A DNA stretch of 64,000 nt from NCBI RefSeq assembly GCF_001660705.2, contig NZ_LYBV02000036.1, forward strand, positions 1 through 64,000, given 5' to 3'. The DNA comes from Saccharicrinis aurantiacus. GTDB lineage: Bacteria > Bacteroidota > Bacteroidia > Bacteroidales > Marinilabiliaceae. Below, one piece after another: positions 19,528 to 28,863 of the stretch. The notes under the pieces were generated by a model. That model had not been told where the DNA came from. It saw only the letters and a list, made by a program, of their open reading frames with translations, and searched no databases. Position numbers and translations under genes: made by a program. Every line of letters starts with the position of its first letter. Within the stretch, counting starts at the first letter, position 1.

Positions 19528-22500
19528 ATGGCTAAAGAAAAGAAGTTCATTACCTGTGATGGTAATTACGCCGCTTCACACATCGCTTACATGTTCAGCG
19601 AAGTTGCTGCAGTTTATCCTATTACGCCTTCATCAACAATGGCAGAGTACATTGATGAGTGGGCAGCTGCTGGTAGAAAAAATATTTTTGGAGAAACTGT
19701 TAAAGTAGAAGAAATGCAATCAGAAGCTGGTGCTGCTGGTGCAATGCATGGTTCACTTCAGGCAGGTGCATTAACTTCAACATTTACGGCATCACAGGGA
19801 CTTTTATTAATGATCCCTAACATGTATAAAATGTCTGGTGAACTTTTACCAGGTGTATTTCACGTTAGTGCACGTTCATTAGCCGCTCAAGCATTATCTA
19901 TTTTTGGCGATCATAGTGATGTAATGTCAGCTCGTCAAACTGGTTTTGCTATGTTAGCAACAGGTAGTGTACAAGAGGTTATGGATTTAGCGGGTATTGC
20001 TCACTTAGCATCTCTTGAGTCTCGTATTCCATTTATGCACTATTTTGATGGATTCCGTACTTCTCACGAAATTCAGAAAATTGAGTTAATGGAGCAAGAT
20101 GAGATCAAAGGTTTATTAAACCAAGAAGCCTTAACTGCTTTCAGAAACAACTCATTAAATCCAGAGCGTCCTGTAACTAGAGGTACAGCTCAAAACCCAG
20201 ATATTTACTTCCAGTCGCGTGAGGCTGCTAACTCATTCTACGATGCTATTCCTGATATGGTAGCTAAGTACATGGATGAGATTTCAAAAATCACAGGTCG
20301 TAAGTATGCTCCATTTACTTATTATGGTGCTGAGGATGCAACTGATGTTGTTATCGCAATGGGATCTATTACCGATACAATTAAAGAGTCTGTTGACTAT
20401 TTAAATGCTCAAGGTAAAAAAGTAGGTTTAATTTCAGTTCACTTATATCGTCCTTTCTCTGCAGAGTATTTCATGAAAGCACTTCCTGCTTCATGCAAAA
20501 ACCTTTGTGTTCTTGATAGAACTAAAGAGCCAGGAGCTAATGGTGATCCATTATACTTAGATATTGTTGAAGTATTTAACGGTAAAGCTAACGCTCCAAA
20601 AATTATTGGTGGTCGTTATGGTTTATCTTCAAAAGATACTACTCCAACTCATATTATTACAGTATTCGAAAACTTAATGTCAGCTGAGCCAAAAAATCAG
20701 TTTACTTTAGGTATAGTTGATGATGTAACATTCAAATCTCTTCCATTAAAAGAAGAAATTTCTTTCGCTCAAGAAGGAACTTTCGAAGGTAAATTTTATG
20801 GTTTAGGTTCTGATGGTACTGTTGGTGCCAACAAAAACTCAATTAAAATTATTGGTGATAATACCGATCAATATGCACAAGCTTACTTTGCATACGATTC
20901 TAAAAAATCGGGTGGTATTACTATTTCTCACCTTCGTTTTGGTGAAACGCCAATTCGCGCACCTTACTTGGTAAACACTCCTGACTTTGTTGCTTGTCAC
21001 GTTCCTGCTTATTTAACGCAGTACGATATGCTTAAAGGTCTTAAAAAGGGTGGTACTTTCCTTTTAAACTCTACTTGGAGTGCTGAGGAAACACAAAACC
21101 GTTTACCAAACAACGTTAAGCAATATTTAGCTGCTAACGATATCAAATTCTACATTATCAACGCAACTAACATTGCAGAGCAAATTGGTTTAGGTAACCG
21201 TACCAATACTATTATGCAATCTGCATTCTTTAAAATTGCTGAGGTTATTCCTTACGATTTTGCTGTTGAGAAAATGAAAGAAGCGATTGTAAAATCTTTT
21301 GGTAAAAAAGGTGAAGATATCGTTAATATGAACTTTAAAGCTGTTGAGCAAGGTGGTGCCGTAACGCAAGTTGAGGTTCCTGCTGAATGGGCTAAACTTG
21401 ATGCTGCTGTTGTTGCAGAAGAGAAAGAAGTTCCTGCTTTTATTAAAGATATCGTATTCCCAATCAACGCTCAAAAAGGTGACGATCTTCCTGTATCGGC
21501 ATTTAAAGGTGTTGAAGATGGTACTTTCCCTGCAGGTACAACTGCTTACGAGAAACGTGGTATCGCAGTAAACGTACCAGAGTGGCAAGTAGATAACTGT
21601 ATTCAGTGTAACCAATGTTCTTATGTGTGTCCTCACGCTGCTATTCGTCCTTTCTTATTAGACGAGTCTGAATTAGCTGGAGCACCAGAAGGTACTGCTA
21701 CTAAAAAAGCAAACGGTAAAGGTTTCGACGGTTTACAATACAGAATTCAAGTTTCTGCACTAGATTGTACTGGTTGTGGTAACTGTGCTGATGTTTGTCC
21801 ATCTAAAGTTAAATCTTTAGAGATGAAACCTCTTGATACGCAACGCGAAGAAATTACTCGTTGGGATTATATGGCTGAAAAAGTAGCTGTGAAGGATTCA
21901 ATCATGAAAAAAGACATGAATGTGAAAGCTTCTCAGTTTGCTCAACCATTATTCGAGTTCTCTGGAGCTTGTGCTGGTTGTGGAGAAACTCCATATATCA
22001 AATTAATTACTCAATTGTACGGTGATAGAATGATGATTGCGAATGCAACAGGTTGTTCTTCTATCTATGGTGGATCTGCTCCGGCAACTCCATACTGTAA
22101 AAACTCTGAAGGTAAAGGTCCAGCTTGGGCTAACTCTTTATTCGAAGATAATGCAGAGTACGGTTTAGGTATGGCAACAGGTGTTAACAAATTACGCGAA
22201 CGTATTGAGCGCTTAATGAACGAAAACCTTGATGCTGTTAATGCTGACACTAAAGTAGCATTCGAAAACTGGATTGCTAACAAAGAAAATGGTGCTGAAA
22301 CTACTGCTGTTTCTAAAGCTGTAATGGCTGCACTTGAGTCTGAAACTGCTCCAGTTGCTAAAGATATTATCGCACTTAAAGATTACTTAGTTAAGAAATC
22401 AACTTGGATCTTTGGTGGTGACGGATGGGCTTACGATATCGGTTTTGGTGGTGTTGACCACGTATTGGCTTCAGGTCAAGATGTGAACATCCTAGTAATG

Positions 22501-23064
22501 GATACCGAGGTTTATTCTAACACAGGTGGTCAGGCTTCAAAAGCTACTCCACTAGGAGCAATTGCTAAGTTTGCCGCTTCAGGTAAGAGAATTCGTAAGA
22601 AAGATCTTGGTTTAATGGCTACAACTTATGGTTATGTTTATGTTGCTCAAGTAGCAATGGGAGCAAACCAAGCGCAATACTTCAAGGCTCTTAAAGAGGC
22701 TGAGGCTTATCCAGGACCATCATTAATTATTGCTTACTCACCATGTATTAACCACGGATTAAAAGGTGGTATGGGTGGTACTCAAGCAGAAAGTAAAAAA
22801 GCTGTTGAGTGTGGATACTGGCACTTATTCCGTTACAACCCAATGTTAGAGGATGAAGGAAAGAATCCATTTGTATACGACTCAAAAGAGCCACAATGGG
22901 ATAAATTCCAAGCATTCCTTAAAGGTGAAGTACGTTATACAGCCTTATTAAAAGCGTATCCTGATGAAGCTGAAGAGTTATTTGCAGCTGCCGAAGGAAA
23001 TGCAAAATGGCGTTATAGCACGTACAAGCGTTTATCTGACGTAAGCTACGAAGTAGTTAAGTAA
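19528..23064 (+). CDS. nifJ: Pyruvate:ferredoxin (flavodoxin) oxidoreductase
   Basis: A 1178-residue single-chain enzyme that oxidises pyruvate to acetyl-CoA and CO2 while reducing ferredoxin or flavodoxin, pointing to anaerobic or microaerobic metabolism. All domains are fused in the usual order: N-terminal domain (YPITPSSTMAE), the middle CoA-binding and gamma regions, two 4Fe-4S motifs at C691/694/697/701 and C747/750/753/757, and the thiamine-diphosphate domain with CAGCGE (C815, C818), NATGCSS and the GDGWAYDIG metal/TPP motif. Length equals the family norm. A strong terminator follows. Confidence 0.96.
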   Translation: MAKEKKFITCDGNYAASHIAYMFSEVAAVYPITPSSTMAEYIDEWAAAGRKNIFGETVKVEEMQSEAGAAGAMHGSLQAGALTSTFTASQGLLLMIPNMYKMSGELLPGVFHVSARSLAAQALSIFGDHSDVMSARQTGFAMLATGSVQEVMDLAGIAHLASLESRIPFMHYFDGFRTSHEIQKIELMEQDEIKGLLNQEALTAFRNNSLNPERPVTRGTAQNPDIYFQSREAANSFYDAIPDMVAKYMDEISKITGRKYAPFTYYGAEDATDVVIAMGSITDTIKESVDYLNAQGKKVGLISVHLYRPFSAEYFMKALPASCKNLCVLDRTKEPGANGDPLYLDIVEVFNGKANAPKIIGGRYGLSSKDTTPTHIITVFENLMSAEPKNQFTLGIVDDVTFKSLPLKEEISFAQEGTFEGKFYGLGSDGTVGANKNSIKIIGDNTDQYAQAYFAYDSKKSGGITISHLRFGETPIRAPYLVNTPDFVACHVPAYLTQYDMLKGLKKGGTFLLNSTWSAEETQNRLPNNVKQYLAANDIKFYIINATNIAEQIGLGNRTNTIMQSAFFKIAEVIPYDFAVEKMKEAIVKSFGKKGEDIVNMNFKAVEQGGAVTQVEVPAEWAKLDAAVVAEEKEVPAFIKDIVFPINAQKGDDLPVSAFKGVEDGTFPAGTTAYEKRGIAVNVPEWQVDNCIQCNQCSYVCPHAAIRPFLLDESELAGAPEGTATKKANGKGFDGLQYRIQVSALDCTGCGNCADVCPSKVKSLEMKPLDTQREEITRWDYMAEKVAVKDSIMKKDMNVKASQFAQPLFEFSGACAGCGETPYIKLITQLYGDRMMIANATGCSSIYGGSAPATPYCKNSEGKGPAWANSLFEDNAEYGLGMATGVNKLRERIERLMNENLDAVNADTKVAFENWIANKENGAETTAVSKAVMAALESETAPVAKDIIALKDYLVKKSTWIFGGDGWAYDIGFGGVDHVLASGQDVNILVMDTEVYSNTGGQASKATPLGAIAKFAASGKRIRKKDLGLMATTYGYVYVAQVAMGANQAQYFKALKEAEAYPGPSLIIAYSPCINHGLKGGMGGTQAESKKAVECGYWHLFRYNPMLEDEGKNPFVYDSKEPQWDKFQAFLKGEVRYTALLKAYPDEAEELFAAAEGNAKWRYSTYKRLSDVSYEVVK

Positions 23065-23086
23065 TTAAACTTCATATTTATAATAT

Positions 23087-23115
23087 AAAGGCGTCCAATT
23101 TGGGCGCCTTTTTTT
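23087..23115 (+). terminator. Terminator of nifJ
   Basis: A 10-bp stem AAAGGCGTCC/GGGCGCCTTT (23087-23096, 23102-23111) with one G-T pair is followed by a T tract. Confidence 0.88.
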
Positions 23116-23126
23116 GTTTGTTAATA

Positions 23127-23275
23127 TTTGGGCGCCAATTTCCAGCTATTCGTTCTAGTCCTTAATTTATAGGCTACTAATGCTAAGTAATACGTGTGCT
23201 CCTATTGTCGCATCCGTTTACTAAGCATCATTACGCCTCTAAAATAAGGGCTGCCACTTCTATCTGGGGCGCTCA
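23127..23275. repeat. REP-like palindromic intergenic element
   Basis: About 150 bases can fold on themselves. The outer arms AGTCCTTAATTTATAGG (23157-23173) and CCTCTAAAATAAGGGCT (23236-23252) pair at 14 of 17 positions. The inner arms ATGCTAAGTAA (23180-23190) and TTACTAAGCAT (23218-23228) pair at 10 of 11. The element is flanked by GGGCGCC (23129-23136) and GGGGCGCTC (23266-23274), and is richer in G+C than its surroundings. This looks like a dispersed repetitive palindrome of the REP/RAYT type. A second full copy is not visible in this window, so repetitiveness is inference. Confidence 0.5.
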
Positions 23276-23437
23276 GTATAGTTTTGTTCTATGTTAATTA
23301 TTTTGAATCTATTTCAATATCTAATAACGATCTATCACCATTTTTAAGCAATAGTTTTCCATCAAAAAACTAAACAAAAATACACCCCTACTGTTAATTA
23401 GATAGTTACATTATAAACTTATAAATCGCAGTCTACT
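23276..23437. other. Remaining nifJ to flavoprotein intergenic DNA
   Basis: This AT-rich sequence follows the palindromic element and leads to the ATG at 23438. I see no gene, no consensus promoter box and no terminator in it. Confidence 0.5.
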
Positions 23438-24445
23438 ATGAATTTAAAAACAACGTACATGGGGGTTGAACTCAAAAATCCCATTATTGTAGGAGCAAGT
23501 AATTTAATTAAGGATGCCGAAATGGCTAAGAAATTAGAAGCTGCTGGTGCTGCTGCTTTAGTATATAAATCGCTTTTCGAAGAGCAAATTCATTTAGAAG
23601 CGGCCGAGCTCGAAGAGGATTTGCATGAGTATGATGAGCGTAATGCCGAAATGACTTCTTTATTTCCTAATATTCAACATAGCGGACCTAAAGCGCATTT
23701 AGCTAAACTAAAAAGTATAAAAGAAGCGGTAAGTATTCCTGTTTTTGCAAGTTTAAATTGTACCTATGATGTTAGTTGGGTTGAATACGCTAAATACATC
23801 GAACAAACAGGCGTTGACGGAATAGAACTTAATTTCTACAATACAATATCTGATTCGGATAAATCCTCTGAAGAAATTGAAAATGAGAAGTTGGCTATTT
23901 TAAAGAAAGTAAAAGCAGCTTTGTCAATTCCTGTAAGTGTTAAGTTAAGTCCATATTATTCAAACGTATTAAACTTCATTAAAAAAATAGATGCTGAAAA
24001 AATAGATGGATTGGTTTTATTTAATCGCTTATTTCAGCCTGATATTGATATCGATAAAGAAGAGTTGAAAATGCCTTATAATTTAAGTTCAGCTAACGAT
24101 AATAGGTTAGCGTTGCGTTATATTGGTTTACTCTCGGGCGAAGTTAATAGTTCTTTGGCCGCCAATAATGGTATTCATAGTGCTGATGATTTAATAACAA
24201 TGCTTTTGGCTGGTGCCGATGTGGCACAAGTAGTAAGTACAGTTTATAAAAACGGATTAGTGCAAATTGGAACTATGCTCGACGATTTGCAAATTTGGAT
24301 GAAAAGTAAAGGCTATGAGTCTATCGAAGATTTTAAAGGGAAATTATCTAAAGGGAAATTAAAAGAACCTTTTGCCTACAAACGCGCTCAATATGTTGAC
24401 TACTTAATGAAGACAAAAGAGCTAGTCAAACAATTCCCACTATAA
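23438..24445 (+). CDS. Dihydroorotate dehydrogenase-like flavoprotein
   Basis: A 335-residue FMN TIM-barrel protein of the PyrD superfamily. It starts with the typical TTYMGVELKNPIIVGASN segment and has the SVKLSPYYSN strand and FNRLFQPDIDID phosphate/FMN region, plus LAGADVAQVVSTVYKNG near the FMN phosphate site. Compared with true DHODs it carries an unusually acidic insertion (about residues 45-70), and orotate-binding residues are not obvious, so pyrimidine synthesis is not assured. The name used in databases is dihydroorotate dehydrogenase-like protein. It follows nifJ, with the palindromic element in between. A separate terminator closes it. Confidence 0.8.
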   Translation: MNLKTTYMGVELKNPIIVGASNLIKDAEMAKKLEAAGAAALVYKSLFEEQIHLEAAELEEDLHEYDERNAEMTSLFPNIQHSGPKAHLAKLKSIKEAVSIPVFASLNCTYDVSWVEYAKYIEQTGVDGIELNFYNTISDSDKSSEEIENEKLAILKKVKAALSIPVSVKLSPYYSNVLNFIKKIDAEKIDGLVLFNRLFQPDIDIDKEELKMPYNLSSANDNRLALRYIGLLSGEVNSSLAANNGIHSADDLITMLLAGADVAQVVSTVYKNGLVQIGTMLDDLQIWMKSKGYESIEDFKGKLSKGKLKEPFAYKRAQYVDYLMKTKELVKQFPL

Positions 24446-24470
24446 TATACAAATAAAAATTATATACTAT

Positions 24471-24500
24471 GCCGATTGGATTATTCCAGTCGGCTTTTTT
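24471..24500 (+). terminator. Terminator of the DHOD-like gene
   Basis: A 10-bp stem GCCGATTGGA/TCCAGTCGGC (24471-24480, 24485-24494) with one G-T pair is followed by a T tract. Confidence 0.88.
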
Positions 24501-24658
24501 TATTTTTATTAAGTATAAATATAAATTATCAGTATACTGAGTTTTTTATGACATTGCTCATATTTGTATGGTAATCAGTTGTTATAGCTGTTTTATTTTT
24601 CCTAAAAAATAGCTTACTTTATTAGCATAAGTATTCTTGTTAGGCATTCAAAACGATT

Positions 24659-24668
24659 CCCTATAGGG
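24659..24668. promoter_or_regulatory. Perfect palindrome upstream of ppdK
   Basis: CCCTATAGGG is a perfect 10-base palindrome 64 bases before the ppdK ATG, in an otherwise AT-rich spacer. It could be an operator, but no promoter box is clearly aligned with it. Confidence 0.25.
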
Positions 24669-24732
24669 TACTTTAGTTAAGCGAGAAGTAATTCCCAATA
24701 TTCATTTTTCTAACATTTTAAATCCCTTGATT

Positions 24733-27447
24733 ATGGCAGTAAAAAGAGTCTACACATTCGGAAATGGAGAAGCAGAAGGAAAAGCAGATATGAAAAACCT
24801 CTTGGGAGGTAAAGGTGCTAATCTTGCTGAAATGAATTTAATAGGTGTTCCGGTTCCTCCTGGGTTTACAATAACAACTGATGTTTGTTCTGAATACAAT
24901 GACCTGGGCAGAGATAAAGTCCTAGAGTTATTAAAGTCTGAGATTGAAGAATCAATTACAAAAATAGAAAAGCTGACGCAAACTAATTTTGGCGATAAAA
25001 ACAATCCACTTTTGGTTTCAGTACGTTCAGGAGCAAGGGCATCTATGCCAGGGATGATGGATACTGTACTAAACCTTGGTTTAAATGAAGATTCAGTTGC
25101 CGGAATTGCAAAGAAATCGGGTAACGAACGGTTTGCTTGGGATTCGTATCGCAGGTTTGTGCAGATGTATGGAGATGTGGTGTTGGGAATGAAACCAGTT
25201 TCGAAGGAAGAAATAGATCCATTTGAAAAAATAATGGAAGACGTTAAATTAGAAAAGGGTGTAGATTTAGATACAGATTTAGATGTTAACGATTTAAAAG
25301 AATTGGTAGTTCTCTTTAAGGAAGCCGTTAAAGAACAAACAGGACAAGGTTTCCCAGAGAGTGCATGGGAGCAATTGTGGGGAGCAATATTAGCAGTTTT
25401 TGATAGTTGGAATAATGACAGAGCAATTCTATATAGGCGCATGGAAGGGATACCTGATGAATGGGGTACTGCTGTAAATGTGCAAGCCATGGTTTATGGT
25501 AATATGGGCGATGACTCTGCTACAGGGGTGGCCTTTACCAGAGATGCAGGAACAGGGGAGAATATGTTTAATGGTGAGTATTTAATCAATGCTCAAGGCG
25601 AAGATGTTGTTGCGGGTATACGAACGCCGCAGCAAATTACTAAAGAAGGTTCTATTAGGTGGGCTAGGTTGCAAGATATTTTAGAAGAGGATAGAGTAAT
25701 GATGTATCCATCTTTGGAAGAGGCAATGCCCGAAGTTTTTGAAGAATTGAATGCCGTTCAGAAAAAGCTAGAAATGCATTATAAAGATATGCAAGATCTA
25801 GAATTTACTGTTCAGGATAAAAAGCTTTGGTTACTTCAAACCAGAAACGGCAAACGTACAGGTGCTGCAATGGTGAAAATAGCCATGGACTTATACAGAG
25901 AAGGAATTATTGATGATAAGTTAGCATTGATGCGTGTTGAAGCCAATAAATTAGATGAGCTATTACATCCGGTATTTGATATGAAAGCAATTGGTAGCGC
26001 CAACGAATTAGCTAAAGGTTTGCCAGCTTCGCCAGGTGCAGCATCCGGACAAATTATATTTTTCGCTGATGAAGCCAATAAATATGAGAATACAATATTA
26101 GTGCGTATTGAGACTTCTCCGGAGGATTTAGAAGGGATGCTTATTGCCAAAGGAATTCTTACCGCTCGAGGCGGGATGACCTCACACGCCGCAGTTGTTG
26201 CTCGAGGGATGGGTAAGTGTTGTGTATCTGGTGCAGGAGCATTAAAAATTGATTATAAAGAGCGAACATTACGAATTGGTTCTGATATTTATAGGGAAGG
26301 AGACTGGATTTCTCTAAACGGATCATCAGGGAAAGTATATGCCGGACAAGTAAAAACACGAATGCCTGATTTAGATGGTGATTTTGCTTCAATTATGGAT
26401 TTCGCCTCTAAATATACGCGTATGTCTGTACGAACTAACGCAGATACACCTAAGGATGCTAAAGTGGCTCGAGGTTTTGGAGCCGAGGGTATTGGTTTAT
26501 GTAGAACGGAACATATGTTTTTTGAAGGAGAACGCATTAAAACTGTTCGTGAGATGATTCTTTCGTCGGATGAAGAAGGGCGGAGAAACGCTTTGGCTAA
26601 GTTATTACCATACCAAAAATCTGATTTTGAAGGAATATTAGAAGCAATGCAAGGTTTTGGAGTTACTATTCGTCTGCTAGATCCGCCATTGCATGAGTTT
26701 GTACCTCATACCGAAGCTGCACAACAAGAAATGGCTAAAGAAATGGGGATTAGCTTAGCAGAAGTTAAAACTAAAGTGTCAGATTTATCGGAGTTCAACC
26801 CTATGTTAGGTCATAGGGGCTGTAGATTGGGTAATACTTATCCTGAAATTACAGAAATGCAAGCCCGCGCAATTGTAGAAGCAGCAATAGCTCTGAAGAA
26901 GCGAGGTGTAATTACGAAGCCAGAAATAATGGTGCCATTAATCGGAACGGTTGAAGAGTTTAAAATGCAATCTGATATTATCAATAAAACAGCTAAAACC
27001 GTTTTTGAAGAAACTGGGGATACCATTGAGTATATGGTGGGCACTATGATTGAGATTCCTAGAGCTGCATTAACGGCTGATAAAGTTGCTGAATTTGCTG
27101 AGTTTTTCTCATTTGGAACAAACGATTTAACTCAAATGACTTTTGGTTATTCACGTGATGATGCCAATAAATTTCTCCCTATTTATATCGAAAAAGGAAT
27201 TCTTAAAAATGATCCATTCCAAGTACTCGATCAAACAGGCGTAGGTCAGTTGGTTGAAATGGGTACAAAAAAAGGAAGATCAGCTAAGCCAGGCTTAAAA
27301 GTGGGTATCTGCGGGGAACACGGAGGAGAGCCATCTTCAGTAGGTTTTTGTAATTCTGTAGGTATGGATTATGTTTCATGTTCGCCATACAGAGTGCCAA
27401 TTGCTAGGGTTGCTGCAGCGCAAGCCCATATCTTAAGTGAGGATTAA
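24733..27447 (+). CDS. ppdK: Pyruvate, phosphate dikinase
   Basis: A 904-residue enzyme interconverting pyruvate, ATP and phosphate with PEP, AMP and pyrophosphate. The N-terminal nucleotide-binding domain starts with LLGGKGANLAEM and includes SVRSGARASMPGMMDT. The swivelling domain carries the phospho-carrier His485 in GGMTSHAAVVARG. The C-terminal TIM barrel has GFGAEGIGLCRTEHMF, GTNDLTQM and GICGEHGG. A TTG six bases upstream also opens the frame, but ATG at 24733 gives the conserved MAVKRVYTFG start. Together with nifJ it suggests a glycolytic/gluconeogenic PEP-pyruvate node using pyrophosphate. Its own terminator follows. Confidence 0.96.
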   Translation: MAVKRVYTFGNGEAEGKADMKNLLGGKGANLAEMNLIGVPVPPGFTITTDVCSEYNDLGRDKVLELLKSEIEESITKIEKLTQTNFGDKNNPLLVSVRSGARASMPGMMDTVLNLGLNEDSVAGIAKKSGNERFAWDSYRRFVQMYGDVVLGMKPVSKEEIDPFEKIMEDVKLEKGVDLDTDLDVNDLKELVVLFKEAVKEQTGQGFPESAWEQLWGAILAVFDSWNNDRAILYRRMEGIPDEWGTAVNVQAMVYGNMGDDSATGVAFTRDAGTGENMFNGEYLINAQGEDVVAGIRTPQQITKEGSIRWARLQDILEEDRVMMYPSLEEAMPEVFEELNAVQKKLEMHYKDMQDLEFTVQDKKLWLLQTRNGKRTGAAMVKIAMDLYREGIIDDKLALMRVEANKLDELLHPVFDMKAIGSANELAKGLPASPGAASGQIIFFADEANKYENTILVRIETSPEDLEGMLIAKGILTARGGMTSHAAVVARGMGKCCVSGAGALKIDYKERTLRIGSDIYREGDWISLNGSSGKVYAGQVKTRMPDLDGDFASIMDFASKYTRMSVRTNADTPKDAKVARGFGAEGIGLCRTEHMFFEGERIKTVREMILSSDEEGRRNALAKLLPYQKSDFEGILEAMQGFGVTIRLLDPPLHEFVPHTEAAQQEMAKEMGISLAEVKTKVSDLSEFNPMLGHRGCRLGNTYPEITEMQARAIVEAAIALKKRGVITKPEIMVPLIGTVEEFKMQSDIINKTAKTVFEETGDTIEYMVGTMIEIPRAALTADKVAEFAEFFSFGTNDLTQMTFGYSRDDANKFLPIYIEKGILKNDPFQVLDQTGVGQLVEMGTKKGRSAKPGLKVGICGEHGGEPSSVGFCNSVGMDYVSCSPYRVPIARVAAAQAHILSED

Positions 27448-27463
27448 TTCGCTTTAAATATTT

Positions 27464-27500
27464 AAAAAGAGGTTATTTTTGTTAAATGACCTCTTTTTTC
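27464..27500 (+). terminator. Terminator of ppdK
   Basis: A 14-bp stem (27465-27478 with 27484-27497) with one G-T pair and a TTGTT loop ends in a T tract. Confidence 0.88.
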
Positions 27501-27513
27501 ATGTAAACCTTTG

Positions 27514-27521
27514 TAAATTTG
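27514..27521 (+). promoter_or_regulatory. -7 element before the DUF418 gene
   Basis: TAAATTTG fits TAnnTTTG and begins 13 bases after the ppdK terminator, 62 bases before the ATG at 27576. Confidence 0.45.
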
Positions 27522-27575
27522 GCTTGTTACCTAAATTAAAAATCCAGTCATAAATTCAAAAAAATAAATTTAAGT

Positions 27576-28790
27576 ATGAGCACTACCTCAAAACCGACAT
27601 CGGCCAAAGATAGAGTTGTCTTTTTAGATGTATTAAGGGGCTTTGCCCTAACGGGTATTTTATTTGCCAATATTCTTAGTTGGAGTGGCATTAAGTTTCT
27701 ACCATTTGAAAGTATAATTGAACTTGGCAATGTCCAAGTAGATTCAATTCTATATAAAATACTTACATTCTTGGTTGACACTAAGTTTTACACCATATTT
27801 TCTATTCTTTTTGGGGTAGGATTTTATATGCAATTAAGCCGAAATTTAGACAATCCCTCATTTGCAGGCTTTTATTTTAAACGCCAATTGCTACTCTTGT
27901 TAATTGGTTCTATTCATACATTCTTCTGGTCAGGTGATATATTAATGCTCTATGCACTTATGGGAATGATATTAATTGGCTTAAGAAGAATTCCTGTTCA
28001 AAAGTTTTTAGCAGTAGGAGCCGGCTTATATTTCTTTCCAATAGTATTGGATATTATTTATATGTATTCATTTGCACAAGATCTTCCTGTAATTGAAAAA
28101 GCTGCGTTAAAAACCTATTCAGATATGTCGCCAGAAGCCGTGGTAGCAGGTTTCCAATCAGGAGAGTTCTTCAAAACGTTTAGTACAAACTGGCATAATG
28201 TTTTTTGGCGTTGGTACGATTTTATTCCATCTGGGCGACCATTTAAAGTTTTAGGATTATTCTTTTTTGGTTCATACTTATATCATAAAGAATTCTTTAC
28301 AAAAGGAGCGCTTAAAACCAAGAACCTTCTTACGTTTTTAATAATAGGTATTGTATTTACAACTATTACTATCAATATGAAAGGAAGTGTGGCTAGTTTT
28401 TCTAGAGACTGGAATAATGTTCTTTATAGGGTATTACACGAGTTTGGTCAGATAGGCTTAAGTTTATCATACATATGTATATTAGCCAAATTTGTTGAGC
28501 GATTTACAAATAGTAAAGTAGTGGAGTGGTTGAAAAATTACGGACGTATGTCGTTAACCTCATATGTAGGGCATACTGTAATGGGAATATTAGTATTTTA
28601 TCCAGTAATTGCCTTTGGGTATTTTGGAAAGCTTACTCTAGAAACTATCTATTATGTAGCATGGATTATTTTAGTTATTCAAATTGCATTTAGTACAATT
28701 TGGTTTAAGTATTTTAAATTTGGACCCGTGGAGTGGTTATGGCGTTGTGCGTCTTATGGCAAGTGGTTTCCTATATTAAAAGATAAGTAA
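27576..28790 (+). CDS. DUF418 domain integral membrane protein (YeiB-like)
   Basis: The 404-residue protein has roughly eight to ten hydrophobic segments. It opens with the family signature FLDVLRGFALTGILFANIL and ends with the DUF418 region (about 235-395: FFFGSYLYHKEFF..., SLTSYVGHTVMGI, FGPVEWLWR). Function is not established for this inner-membrane family; acyltransferase-3-like architecture and transport roles have been suggested for relatives. It appears monocistronic, with ruvX starting 73 bases later from its own promoter box. Confidence 0.85.
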   Translation: MSTTSKPTSAKDRVVFLDVLRGFALTGILFANILSWSGIKFLPFESIIELGNVQVDSILYKILTFLVDTKFYTIFSILFGVGFYMQLSRNLDNPSFAGFYFKRQLLLLLIGSIHTFFWSGDILMLYALMGMILIGLRRIPVQKFLAVGAGLYFFPIVLDIIYMYSFAQDLPVIEKAALKTYSDMSPEAVVAGFQSGEFFKTFSTNWHNVFWRWYDFIPSGRPFKVLGLFFFGSYLYHKEFFTKGALKTKNLLTFLIIGIVFTTITINMKGSVASFSRDWNNVLYRVLHEFGQIGLSLSYICILAKFVERFTNSKVVEWLKNYGRMSLTSYVGHTVMGILVFYPVIAFGYFGKLTLETIYYVAWIILVIQIAFSTIWFKYFKFGPVEWLWRCASYGKWFPILKDK

Positions 28791-28836
28791 AACTTATTTT
28801 ATTGAATCTAAGTACATAGAATACCTTTAAAACTAT

Positions 28837-28844
28837 TACTTTTG
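28837..28844 (+). promoter_or_regulatory. -7 promoter element of ruvX-def
   Basis: TACTTTTG fits TAnnTTTG and ends 19 bases before the GTG start at 28864, which predicts a very short leader. Confidence 0.55.
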
Positions 28845-28863
28845 CGCTCTTAAAATTATATAT

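Noticed and set aside
23127-23275. CRISPR array or riboswitch at the palindromic element
   Set aside because: There is no regular direct-repeat/spacer pattern, and no recognised riboswitch core; nested inverted repeats fit a REP-like element better.
23298-23369. Minus-strand fragment reading FFDGKLLLKNGDRSLLDIEIDSK, possible gene remnant
   Set aside because: Only about 23 codons between stops, no start codon and no ribosome site; too short to call a pseudogene without a similarity search.
24727-24732. TTG start two codons before ppdK
   Set aside because: The ATG at 24733 gives the conserved N-terminus; the upstream codons look non-coding.
24750-25490. 246-codon minus-strand reading frame inside ppdK
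   Set aside because: It is antisense to a strongly conserved enzyme, has Ser/Pro-rich low-quality composition and no recognisable domain; a shadow frame.
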